NCBI RefSeq assembly: GCF_040049275.1
Contig: NZ_JBDZDT010000003.1
Coordinates: forward strand, 434,001 to 498,000
Direction: 5' to 3'
Source of the DNA: Aquabacter sp040049275
Lineage (GTDB): Bacteria; Pseudomonadota; Alphaproteobacteria; Rhizobiales; Xanthobacteraceae
DNA length: 64,000 nt
Part shown: one piece after another, positions 43,020 through 51,062 of the stretch
Layout: each line of letters starts with the position of its first letter
Numbering within the stretch: position 1 is the stretch's first letter
The notes under the pieces: generated by a model
Seen by the model: the letters and a program-made list of their open reading frames with translations, nothing else
Databases searched by the model: none
Told to the model about the DNA's origin: nothing
Translations under genes and position numbers: made by a program

Positions 43020-44303
43020 TTATGGCCCGAACAGCAGGTTCGGCATGAAGAGCACCACCTGGGGCACGAAGATCAGGACGAGGGTCACCAGCGACACCGC
43101 GATCAGGAACGGCATGGATTCGCGGGTATATTCGCTGATGGGGCAGCGCAACACCTGGCACACCACGAACATGGCACCGCCCACCGGCGGCGTATAGTTG
43201 CCGATGGTGGCGGCGATGATGAAGACCAGCCCGAAATGCACCGGGTCGATGCCGTATTCCGTGATCAGTGGCAGGAAGATCGGGGTGAGCATGATGATGA
43301 GCACGGAGCCTTCCATGAAGGTCCCCGCCACCAGGATGAACAGCACGATCAGCACCATCACCACATAGGGATCGTCGGTGAGGCCGAGCATCCAGGCCGA
43401 GATCACCTCGGGCACCTGCTCGAAGACGATGCCGTAGCCGAAGATGGCGGACAGGGCGAGGAGGAACATCACCGCGCCCACGTCCACGAGGCTCGCCTCC
43501 ATTGCCTCGCGGAAGCTCGACAGGTTCAGCATGCGGTAGGCGAAGAAGCCGATGACCACGGCGTAAATCACCGCGAAGGCGCCGATCTCGGACGGCGTGA
43601 AAATGCCGAACCGGAGGCCCAGGAGAAGCACGATGGGGAACAGGATCGCCCAGATGCCGCCCCATGCCGCCCCCGCCACCTCCCGCACCGTGGGCAGCGT
43701 CTCGCGCTCCGGCTGGTAGCCGCGCTTGCGGGCGGTGATGGAGATGGTGACGGCGAGCGCCGCCCACAGCATCAGCCCCGGAATGATGCCCGCCGCGAAC
43801 AGGCGGCCGATGGAGACCTGCCCGACTGTCCCATAGAGGATGAAGCCGATGCCCGGCGGGATGATGGGCGCCATCAGCGAGCCGTAGGAGATGACTCCGG
43901 CCGCATAGCCCCTGGAGAAGCCGCGCGTGATCATCTGCACGCCGATGACCCGCGCATTCATGGCCGCATCCGCGATGGAGGAGCCCGTGACGCCGCTCAT
44001 GAGGGTGGAGAGCGCGATGGAGGTCTGCGCCAGCCCGCCCTGAAGGCGCCCGGTAAGCACGGAGGCGAGCTTCAGGAGGTTCTGCGTGATGCCCGACCCG
44101 TTGAGGAAGTTTCCGGCAAGGATGAAGAGCGGGATGGCGAGCAGCGCGAAGTTCTGCGTCTCCGTCACCGTGATCTGCACGGGGATGGTGGCCGGCAGGT
44201 CTGGATTCTGAAGGAAGAAAACGAGGCCCGATATGCCGATGGCAAACGCGACCGGCATGCCGATGGTGAGGAGCACGGCGAAGGAGATGAGGACGAGAAG
44301 CAC
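43020..44303 (-). CDS. dctM: TRAP transporter large permease (DctM)
   Basis: 427-residue, about 12-segment membrane subunit of a tripartite ATP-independent periplasmic transporter. I chose the GTG at 44303: GAGGAGAA lies five nt upstream and the result matches the family length; the longer frame to 44345 overlaps the dctQ stop. Markers: the N-terminal LLVLISFAVLLTIGMPVAFAIG, the central LSTLMSGVTGSSIADAAMNARVIG, and PIIPPGIGFILYG, the Na+ and substrate-site region. Last gene of the leftward SDR-Ldh-dctPQM operon. Confidence 0.93.
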   Translation of the reverse strand: MLLVLISFAVLLTIGMPVAFAIGISGLVFFLQNPDLPATIPVQITVTETQNFALLAIPLFILAGNFLNGSGITQNLLKLASVLTGRLQGGLAQTSIALSTLMSGVTGSSIADAAMNARVIGVQMITRGFSRGYAAGVISYGSLMAPIIPPGIGFILYGTVGQVSIGRLFAAGIIPGLMLWAALAVTISITARKRGYQPERETLPTVREVAGAAWGGIWAILFPIVLLLGLRFGIFTPSEIGAFAVIYAVVIGFFAYRMLNLSSFREAMEASLVDVGAVMFLLALSAIFGYGIVFEQVPEVISAWMLGLTDDPYVVMVLIVLFILVAGTFMEGSVLIIMLTPIFLPLITEYGIDPVHFGLVFIIAATIGNYTPPVGGAMFVVCQVLRCPISEYTRESMPFLIAVSLVTLVLIFVPQVVLFMPNLLFGP

Positions 44304-44313
44304 GGTCTTCTCC

Positions 44314-44808
44314 TCACAGCACGTCGACGGCGCGGTTGTCTTCATGCGCGCCGGAAAGCTCGGCGCGCACCTTCATGGCGGTCGTGATGAGCAGCAGCAC
44401 CGCCCCCACCGGCAGGCTCATGGTGACCCAGGAATAGCTCACCCCCGGCATGCCCTGGAACGAGCGGATGCGGCTGATCCAGGAGAGCGTGAAGCCGTAA
44501 TAGGCGAGATAGAGGAGGAAGGCGGCGATCAGCGCATAGTTGAGCATGCGCAGGGCGAACTGGAGCCGTTCGGGCAGCTTCTCCACCACCACGTCCACCG
44601 CCATCATGCTGTTGCGGCGCCAAGCGATGTCGGCGGCGAAGAAGCAGGCCCAGGCGAACAGGCAGGTGGCGAGGTCGATGGTCCAGTTCTGCGGATAATG
44701 CATGAGCCGCGCGACGCCGCCGATGAAGATCAGCACCACCATGAGGACCAGGAACGTCCCCGCCACCACGGCTTCCGCCGTGCCCACAAGCGACTGGATT
44801 TTATTCAT
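44314..44808 (-). CDS. dctQ: TRAP transporter small permease (DctQ)
   Basis: 164 residues with four membrane segments: about 10-35, 48-65, 88-110 and 128-150. The DctQ signature RRNSMMAVDVVVEKLP lies in the middle. It lies between dctP (64 nt upstream) and dctM (10 nt downstream). Confidence 0.92.
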   Translation of the reverse strand: MNKIQSLVGTAEAVVAGTFLVLMVVLIFIGGVARLMHYPQNWTIDLATCLFAWACFFAADIAWRRNSMMAVDVVVEKLPERLQFALRMLNYALIAAFLLYLAYYGFTLSWISRIRSFQGMPGVSYSWVTMSLPVGAVLLLITTAMKVRAELSGAHEDNRAVDVL

Positions 44809-44872
44809 CGTCCGATCCCGGCCGGTGGCATCGAGGGGAAGCGGGCACCGGAGATGCCGGCGCCCTCTGGCA

Positions 44873-45868
44873 TCACTTCTTGCCGATTTCCTTCAGCACA
44901 GTGTCCTTCGCCTCGGTGAGGCCGAGCACCTGGTAGGCCTTCTCGCCGGCGGCGCGGAAGGCGGCGATGTCCACGTCCTCCACGAGCACCATGCCCTTGC
45001 CCTTCAGGAAGTCCTTCTGCTCCTTCTCGGCGGCGAGGATCTTCTGGGAGGTGGCGCGCCCCGCCTTCTCGCATTCCTCCACCAGCGCCGTCTGGAACTC
45101 CGGCGGCAGGCTGTTGAAGAATTTCGAGCCCACCACCTGGAAGTTCACCAGCATGATGTGGCGCGTCTCGTCGGCATACTTCAGCACCTCGTAGAAGCGC
45201 CCGGCGGCGATGTTACTGTAGACCAGCTCCACCCCGTCGATGGCCTTCTGCTGGAGCGCCGGATACATCTCGCCGAACGCCATGGCCACCGGCGAGGCGC
45301 CGAGCGCGCGGATGGATTCCTGCCAGATGGGCGCCGGCGGGGTGCGGATGCGCTGGCCGTTAAGGTCGGCGGGCTTCCTCACCGGATTGTTGGTGAAGAA
45401 GTTGCGGTAGCCCTGGATCCAGTCGAAGCAGACCACCTTCAGCCCGTGCTGGTCCGCCAGCTCCTTCTCCCATTTCTGGAGGGTGGGCGCGTTGCCGAGC
45501 TTGATCACCTCGTCGAGGTTTTCCACGAAGTAAGGCCCGTTCACCACGGCGATGGGCTTCACATAGATGCCGAGGCGTGCGGCGTCCGTGTTCTGGCCGA
45601 TATTCGCGCCCTGGCGCATCTGCTCGATGATGTCCTCCTCCACGCCCAGTTGAGCGGAGTGGAAGACCTGCATCTTCAGGGCGCCATTGGTGCGCGCCTC
45701 CACCGCCTTGGCCCAGTCCTGGAAGCCCTGGTGGAACGGCTCGCGCGGGCCGAGCACGTGGTTGAAGCGCAGCGTGAACTGCTGCTGCGCCTCGGCCGCA
45801 CCGCCAAGGAGCGTGCCGATGGCAATGGCCGCGCAGAGCGGGATCAGGGATGTCCGCACCATGGTCAT
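44873..45868 (-). CDS. dctP: TRAP transporter solute-binding protein (DctP)
   Basis: 331 residues, exported by a leader cut near AEA-QQQ (residue 28). The mature protein opens with FTLRFNHVLGPREPFHQGF, the usual DctP start. The ligand-carboxylate arginine is expected in LNGQRIRTPPAPIWQESIRALGA, and MYPALQQKAIDGVE follows in the second lobe. The substrate is therefore probably a carboxylate, such as a sugar acid. Ldh-type and SDR oxidoreductase genes come first in the operon and would act on the imported compound. GGAGGAGAT precedes the ATG. Confidence 0.92.
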   Translation of the reverse strand: MTMVRTSLIPLCAAIAIGTLLGGAAEAQQQFTLRFNHVLGPREPFHQGFQDWAKAVEARTNGALKMQVFHSAQLGVEEDIIEQMRQGANIGQNTDAARLGIYVKPIAVVNGPYFVENLDEVIKLGNAPTLQKWEKELADQHGLKVVCFDWIQGYRNFFTNNPVRKPADLNGQRIRTPPAPIWQESIRALGASPVAMAFGEMYPALQQKAIDGVELVYSNIAAGRFYEVLKYADETRHIMLVNFQVVGSKFFNSLPPEFQTALVEECEKAGRATSQKILAAEKEQKDFLKGKGMVLVEDVDIAAFRAAGEKAYQVLGLTEAKDTVLKEIGKK

Positions 45869-45919
45869 GATCTCCTCCGTATTTCTTGTGGTCAGGCCGG
45901 TTGGCGCCGGCGGGAAACG

Positions 45920-47011
45920 TCAGGCGCCCAGAGAGCGCGGTCTTGGAACTGAGAAGCGCGTGGCGAGGCGGTCGAACGCCTCCGCCGTGTCAGGATCTAT
46001 GGGGATGCCTTCCTCGGCGCGCCGGTCCGCCTCGCGCCATTCCCGGTCGCCGGGCGCCATCACCTGCCCGCCCGCCACGGGGCGCGAGGCGCGCAGGGTT
46101 TCGAGATAGCGCTTCAGCCCCGCCTGGAACGCCTCATCCGGCAGGAAGGCGGAGGGGCGGATGGCCATGACGAAGGCGCCCACATTACGCGCCGTGGCAT
46201 AGTCAGGCCCGCCCATGGGTGGGATGTCGAAGGAGAGCCGCGCGCCCGAGAGCATGGCGCTGAACAGCTCCACAAGCCCCGCAAGCCCGGCCCCCTTGAA
46301 GCCGAAGGCACCCCCCAGCGGCGCCAGCATCTCCACCATGGAGGCGGCGCTGGTGTCGATGCCGTCCACGTCGGAGGCGGTCTCGGGCGGCAAGGCGCGG
46401 CCAAGGCTGCCATAGAGCAGCACGCGGTTATAGGGAATGGAGCTTGTGGCCATGTCCAGCAGCCACGGCCGGCCGCTCTTCACGGGGGCGGCGGCGGCGA
46501 TGGGATTGGTGCCGTGGAAGCGTTCCGCCCCCTCGTGCAGACGCACGAAGCTGTCGGAATTGCAGAAGGCGAGGCCGACGAAGCCGCGCTCGGCGGCGGC
46601 CAGCGCGAAGGCGCCGGCGGGACCGAAATGGGAGGAGTTGCGGATCGCCACCGCGCCGATGCCGCAGCCGGCTGCGAACTCCACCGCCTTGTCCATGGCC
46701 TTGTAGGCGGCGAGCGCCCCGTGCCCGTCATCGGCGTCCAGCGTCGCCACCGCGCCGGTCTCGGTGAGGAAGCGCATCTGCGGGCGGCCCTTCACGCGCC
46801 CGCCGTCGATCACGGTCACATAATGGTCCAGCAGGCGCACGCCGTGGCTGTCCACGCCCAGCTTCGAGCCGTGCAGCATGGCGCGGCTGGCGGCATGGGC
46901 GGTCTCTTCGTCCGCGCCCGCTGCGCCCAGCACGGCCTCACAGAAGTTGAAAAGCTCCTGGTCGGCGTGGAGCTCGATGCGGGCGGGGGCCGGTCCCAGC
47001 GGGGCGGTCAC
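45920..47011 (-). CDS. Ldh2/YiaK-family NAD(P)-dependent oxidoreductase
   Basis: 363 residues from the GTG at 47011, which overlaps the SDR stop (GTGA), so translation is coupled; the frame open to 47470 is a shadow of the SDR gene. The malate/L-lactate/2,3-diketogulonate dehydrogenase family fits: the catalytic histidine in GVDSHGVRLLDHY, then GTNPIAAAAPV, LDMATSSIPYNRVLLYG and GFKGAGLAGLVELFSAML. E. coli pairs YiaK of this family with the YiaMNO TRAP system, a close parallel to this operon. The substrate is unproven; a 2-keto or 2,3-diketo sugar acid is my best guess. Confidence 0.9.
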   Translation of the reverse strand: MTAPLGPAPARIELHADQELFNFCEAVLGAAGADEETAHAASRAMLHGSKLGVDSHGVRLLDHYVTVIDGGRVKGRPQMRFLTETGAVATLDADDGHGALAAYKAMDKAVEFAAGCGIGAVAIRNSSHFGPAGAFALAAAERGFVGLAFCNSDSFVRLHEGAERFHGTNPIAAAAPVKSGRPWLLDMATSSIPYNRVLLYGSLGRALPPETASDVDGIDTSAASMVEMLAPLGGAFGFKGAGLAGLVELFSAMLSGARLSFDIPPMGGPDYATARNVGAFVMAIRPSAFLPDEAFQAGLKRYLETLRASRPVAGGQVMAPGDREWREADRRAEEGIPIDPDTAEAFDRLATRFSVPRPRSLGA

Positions 47012-47760
47012 AGGGTCTGGCCTCCATCCACCACCAGGAGCTGGCCGGTCATGAAGCCCGCCTCGTCGCTGGCGAGATAGAGCGCGGCGGCGGCCATCTC
47101 CTCCACGGTGCCGAGCCGGCCCATGGGCTGGCGGGCGATGAAGGCGCGCCGGGTCGCCTCCGGATCGTCCGTGGCGTTGATACGGTCCTCCAGGGAGGGC
47201 GAGGCGGTGGTGCCGGGGCAGAGCGCATTGCAGCGGATGCCCTTGGCGATGAAATCCCGCGCCACCGCCTTGGTGAGGCCGATGAGCGCCGCCTTGCTGG
47301 TGCCGTAGGCGGCGCGATTGGCGGTGCCGGAAATGGAGGAGGCGACGGAGGCGATGTTGATGATGGCGCCGCCGCCCTTGCCGATCATGCCAGGCAGCGC
47401 TGCGCGGATGGTGCGGTAGGCGGAGGTGACGTTCTGCTCCAGGCTCTCGGCGAACGCCTCCTCCTCGCACTCCAGCAGCGTGCCGGCGTGAACGAAGGCC
47501 GAGCAGTTCACGAGGATATCCAGCGGCCCCGCATCAGCGATGGCACTCTTCACGGCCGGCGCGTCGGTCACGTCGAGGGAGAGGGGCGTGATGGCCGGGT
47601 TGATGCCCAGCAGGTCGTCCATCTTGGACGCGGTGCGGCTCGCCGCAATCACCTGCGCGCCCTCCTGGGCAAAGGCGATGGCGATGGCGCGGCCCATGCC
47701 CTGGCCGGCTCCCGTCACAAAGGCGCGCTTGCCCTGAAGCCGACCCGGCCGCTCTCCCAT
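47008..47760 (-). CDS. Short-chain dehydrogenase, 2-keto-3-deoxy-L-fuconate dehydrogenase-like
   Basis: 250-residue classical SDR. NAD-binding TGAGQGMGRAIA (16-27); Ser in INIASVASS; active-site YGTSK with Tyr and Lys spaced normally; PGTTASPSLEDRI follows. The ILVNCSAFVHAGTLLECEE region and RCNALCPGTTASPSL resemble 2-keto-3-deoxy-L-fuconate dehydrogenase and type-2 hydroxybutyrate dehydrogenases. First gene of the catabolic operon, divergent from the double-headed GntR gene. A role in sugar-acid breakdown is inferred from this and the TRAP genes. Confidence 0.88.
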   Translation of the reverse strand: MGERPGRLQGKRAFVTGAGQGMGRAIAIAFAQEGAQVIAASRTASKMDDLLGINPAITPLSLDVTDAPAVKSAIADAGPLDILVNCSAFVHAGTLLECEEEAFAESLEQNVTSAYRTIRAALPGMIGKGGGAIINIASVASSISGTANRAAYGTSKAALIGLTKAVARDFIAKGIRCNALCPGTTASPSLEDRINATDDPEATRRAFIARQPMGRLGTVEEMAAAALYLASDEAGFMTGQLLVVDGGQTL

Positions 47761-47808
47761 CCGCTTCCTCCAACGCAGCCCGCCCGCACCGTGCGGAAGT
47801 CTGCCTCG

Positions 47809-47850
47809 CTTGATTTACGTTCAAGGTATACATTGGACGCTCAAGTGTAA
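47809..47850. promoter_or_regulatory. Candidate operator for the double-headed GntR regulator
   Basis: Three TCAAG half-sites in the divergent gap: inverted CTTGA at 47809-47813, then TCAAG at 47821-47825 and 47841-47845. The first two form an inverted repeat with a 7-nt spacer, and the last two are direct repeats exactly 20 bp apart. A GTATAC lies between them. Confidence 0.5.
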
Positions 47851-47899
47851 ATGGGAGGGCGAGCCCGCCCGCTTCCGCCCCGGGGGCGAAGCGGGCAAG

Positions 47900-48949
47900 A
47901 TGGACGCGAACGGGATGGGAGCGATGCGCCGGAACGCGACGGTGGAGAAGACCGGCGAGGACCCCAAGGGGAGCCCTGCCACCACGGGCGCCGCCCCACG
48001 CCTTTATGAGCGGGCGGGCGAAATCCTCGCGGCGCGCATCGCCGAAGGCGTTCTCGCGCCGGGCACCCGGCTATTGGAATCCCACATCGCCGAGCAGTTC
48101 GGCATCTCCCGCGCGCCGGCCCGGCAGGCGTTGGAGCGGCTCGCCGAGCAGCGCCTCGTGGAGCGCGGCGAGGGGCACGGATACATCATCGCCGCGAACG
48201 CCCGCGCCATTGCCCGTGCCGCTGCGGCGGAGGGCGCGCCGGAGGTGACGCACCTCTCCGCCGAGCCCTCATGGGAGCGCATCTACAAGGAGGTGGAGCA
48301 GGAGATCGTCGCGCGCACCGGCTTTTGCTCCTGGCGCGTGGTGGAGAACCATCTGGCCGCCTTCTATGGCGTGAGCCGCACGGTGGCGCGGGATGTGGTC
48401 GCCCGGCTTCAACAACGGGGCATCGTCAAGAAGGACGGGCGGCTGCGCTGGTATGCGCCGGCCCTCACGCCCGGCTATGTGGGCGAACTCTACGAGATGC
48501 GCGCTCTGCTGGAGCCGGTGGCGCTACTGAGCGCGGCGGAGCACCTGCCCGAGGGCACGGTGGAACGCCTCAAGGCCAACCTGGAAACGGCGCTGAGCCG
48601 CGCCGACACGCTGGACGGGCCGGCGCTGTCGGCCCTGGAGACGGAACTGCACATCGCCCTTCTTGGCCATTGCGGCAACCGCACGCTCATGGAGGCCGTG
48701 ACCTATTACCAGTCCATGCTGGTGGCCCACACCTTCCTCTATCGCTGGGCGCCGCGTTTCTATGCCACCGAGCCGTTCCTCGAGGAGCATCTGGCGGTCG
48801 CCGAGCTTCTTGAGGCCGGGCACGTCCCGCAGGCGGGCGAGGCGCTGCGGGTGCATCTGCGCAATTCCCACGACCGCGCCGTCCACCGCATCGAAGTGGT
48901 GCGCCGCGACTTCACGCCGAGCCCCCTGCCCTATCTCGAAGCGCTTTAG
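47900..48949 (+). CDS. GntR/FCD-family regulator with two winged-helix domains
   Basis: About 349 residues from the ATG at 47900; ATGs at 47915 and 47924 are also possible and no ribosome site is decisive. First winged helix: LYERAGEILAARIAEGVLAPGTRLLESHIAEQFGISRAPARQALERL in pieces (about 35-100). A second similar unit follows: WERIYKEVEQEIVARTGFCSWRVVENHLAAFYGVSRTVARDVVARLQQRGIV in pieces (about 124-188). The FCD ligand domain then runs to the end, with ELHIALLGHCGN and the HLAVAELLEAG metal-ligand helices. Two DNA-binding units in one GntR protein are uncommon. It diverges from the SDR-Ldh-TRAP operon, which it very likely controls. Confidence 0.85.
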   Translation: MDANGMGAMRRNATVEKTGEDPKGSPATTGAAPRLYERAGEILAARIAEGVLAPGTRLLESHIAEQFGISRAPARQALERLAEQRLVERGEGHGYIIAANARAIARAAAAEGAPEVTHLSAEPSWERIYKEVEQEIVARTGFCSWRVVENHLAAFYGVSRTVARDVVARLQQRGIVKKDGRLRWYAPALTPGYVGELYEMRALLEPVALLSAAEHLPEGTVERLKANLETALSRADTLDGPALSALETELHIALLGHCGNRTLMEAVTYYQSMLVAHTFLYRWAPRFYATEPFLEEHLAVAELLEAGHVPQAGEALRVHLRNSHDRAVHRIEVVRRDFTPSPLPYLEAL

Positions 48950-49116
48950 GCTCAAGCCTTATCCAAGCCCCGCCTGTGGCCCGCGCGCATGTCGCGCCAA
49001 TGCAGCATTCCGCCCCCATAAGACATTTTCAACGGCTTCAGAACCTGGCGGCGGGCGCCGGCGCGCCTGGGAACAGGATTTGAGAACCGTGCCATGCGTT
49101 TGGGGGAACCTCGGCA

Positions 49117-49833
49117 ATGACTGACTCCGACATCAATCTCGCGCGGGTCCACGTGGCGATCCTGGCGGGGGCATGGCTCCTCGCCACCATCCTTGTGATG
49201 ATGGCCGTCTCCATCGCCCCGACCATCGCGCCCTCCCCGATCACGGCGGAGTATCTTGGGAACCTGCAGGGCGCCTGGGCATGGTACCTGGCGAGCTACA
49301 CCCTCTTCTTCGTGACCGACTGCGCCATCGCCATGCTGGGCGTCACGCTCTGCGTCTGGCTGAAGCCGGCATCCACCCTCGTGGCCGGCATGATCGTCAT
49401 TCTGTTTGCGGTGGCGGGCCTGCTCGGCCTGCTTTCCGACATTCAGATGCTCGCCGCAGCCCAGGCGTTCCGCAACGGCTCTCCGCTTCTTTCGCCGGAG
49501 GCCGCGCCCGCCTTCCTCGCCGGCCTCACCGATACGTACAACTGGCTTTCCGCCGGCAGCTTCTTTCCGCCCGGTATCGCCCTTTTTCTGCTCTGCGGGC
49601 CTGCCCGCGAGGCCGAGGTTTCGCGCAGCTGGATCGATCTGACCTTTGTGCTTGCCCTCTACCAGATCGCCATCGGGATCCTCTCGATCGTGTCCTTCCT
49701 GGTGCAGGATTCCGTGGTCATCGAAATCTCCGCGCTGAGCACGGGGATCGGCTTGCCGGTGCTGAGCATTCCGTGGCTCGTCTGGATGCTCAGCGAGATG
49801 AGCAACAGCACCCCTCCTCCCCTGCGCCGGTGA
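49117..49833 (+). CDS. Hypothetical multi-pass membrane protein
   Basis: 238 residues with about six membrane segments: 10-33, 50-75, 85-110, 148-165, 178-200 and 208-228. Short charged loops. The LSPEAAPAFLAGLTDTYNWLSAGSFFPPG segment after the third helix is the most distinctive part. I do not recognise the family. It overlaps no neighbour; the alcohol dehydrogenase gene converges on it from the right (27-nt gap). A GGAACCTCGG stretch is the only ribosome-like site before the ATG. Confidence 0.7.
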   Translation: MTDSDINLARVHVAILAGAWLLATILVMMAVSIAPTIAPSPITAEYLGNLQGAWAWYLASYTLFFVTDCAIAMLGVTLCVWLKPASTLVAGMIVILFAVAGLLGLLSDIQMLAAAQAFRNGSPLLSPEAAPAFLAGLTDTYNWLSAGSFFPPGIALFLLCGPAREAEVSRSWIDLTFVLALYQIAIGILSIVSFLVQDSVVIEISALSTGIGLPVLSIPWLVWMLSEMSNSTPPPLRR

Positions 49834-49860
49834 CCCCGGCGCAGGCAGGTGGCGCCCGAC

Positions 49861-50988
49861 TTAGAACGTGATGACGTGGCGCACCACCTCGCCGCGGTCG
49901 AGCTTGTCGAAGGCCTCGTTGATCTCCTCCAGCGGTCCGGTTGAGGAGAGCAGCTTGTCCACCGGCAGCTTGCCGCGCTGGTAGAGGGCGATGAAACGCG
50001 GGATGTCGCGCGGCGGCACGCAGCTGCCCTGATAGCTGCCCTTGATGACCCGCTCGTCGGCAACGATGTGGACCGGCGACAGGGAGATGCGCGCATTGGG
50101 ATTGGCAAGGCCGGCGGAGGCCGTGGTGCCGCCGCGCTTTGTGATCTTGTAGGCCAGCTCGAAGGCCGGCGCGGACCCGGCCATTTCCAGCGCATGGTCG
50201 ACGCCCCCGCCGGTCGCGGCGCGGATTTCCTCCGCCGCCTCCGGATCGGTGGCGAGGAAGGCGTCGGTGGCCCCGAGGGTCATGGCGAGATCGAGCTTGG
50301 CCTGGGAGATGTCCACCGCGATCACCCGGTCCGCCCCCGCCGCAACAGCGCCGAGGATGGAGGACAGCCCGACGCCGCCGAGCCCCACCACGGCGACGCT
50401 CTGCCCCGCCTTCACCCCGCAGGTGTTCACCACCGCGCCGACGCCCGTCATCACAGCGCAGCCGAACAGCGCCGCATCCACCAAAGAGATGTCCTTGGTG
50501 ATCTTCACGATGGAGCGGCGCGAGATAACCGCATATTCGGCAAAGCCCGAGACGCCGCAATGATGATAGGTGTCCGTGCCGTCGTCGCAGCGCAGGCGCA
50601 TGGCGCCGGAGATCAGCGTGCCGGCTCCGTTCGCCGCCTGCCCCGGCCCGCAGAGCTGCGCGCGGCCTTCCAGGCACGGCATGCAATGGCCGCAGGTGGG
50701 GATGAAGCTCATCACCACATAATCGCCCGGCTGGAGGTCGGTGACGCCGGGCCCGGGCTCCACCACCACGGCGGACGCCTCGTGGCCGAGCACCATGGGG
50801 GTCGGGCGCAGGCGGTCGCCATTGATCACCGAGAGGTCGGAATGGCAGACCCCCGCCGCCGCCATCTTCACCAGCACCTCGTCACGCCCCGGCGGATCGA
50901 GCGTGACGGTCTCGATGGTGAGGGGCCGCGTCCGGGCGAACGGGCGCTCGACGGGCGATGACCGCAGGACGGCGGCGCGCATATGCAT
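49861..50988 (-). CDS. Zinc-dependent alcohol dehydrogenase (MDR family)
   Basis: 375 residues from the ATG at 50988, which has GGGAGGAAG nearby; an ATG at 50982 is also possible. Catalytic zinc: Cys in VCHSD, the GHEA histidine-glutamate. Structural zinc: four cysteines in CGHCMPCLEGRAQLC (spacing 2-2-7). Nucleotide-binding VVGLGGVGLSS. The layout fits the class III-like or aryl/benzyl alcohol dehydrogenase branch. The insertion TLISGAMRLRCDDGTDTYHHCGVSG is typical of that branch. The substrate is unknown. It is leftward, in series with ftsY but separated by 74 nt, so it may be downstream of the ftsY unit or independent. Confidence 0.9.
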   Translation of the reverse strand: MHMRAAVLRSSPVERPFARTRPLTIETVTLDPPGRDEVLVKMAAAGVCHSDLSVINGDRLRPTPMVLGHEASAVVVEPGPGVTDLQPGDYVVMSFIPTCGHCMPCLEGRAQLCGPGQAANGAGTLISGAMRLRCDDGTDTYHHCGVSGFAEYAVISRRSIVKITKDISLVDAALFGCAVMTGVGAVVNTCGVKAGQSVAVVGLGGVGLSSILGAVAAGADRVIAVDISQAKLDLAMTLGATDAFLATDPEAAEEIRAATGGGVDHALEMAGSAPAFELAYKITKRGGTTASAGLANPNARISLSPVHIVADERVIKGSYQGSCVPPRDIPRFIALYQRGKLPVDKLLSSTGPLEEINEAFDKLDRGEVVRHVITF

Positions 50989-51062
50989 GATCTTCCTCCC
51001 AGACCTTTTTTGTCCTGGCGAGGATGGCGCGGGCCGAGGGAAAAGAGAAGGCGGGCTAAAGT

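Noticed and set aside
45920..47470. A 516-residue fusion of SDR-like N-terminus and Ldh-type protein
   Set aside because: The first 150 residues are an out-of-frame reading of the SDR gene; the Ldh protein begins at the GTG at 47011 overlapping the SDR stop.
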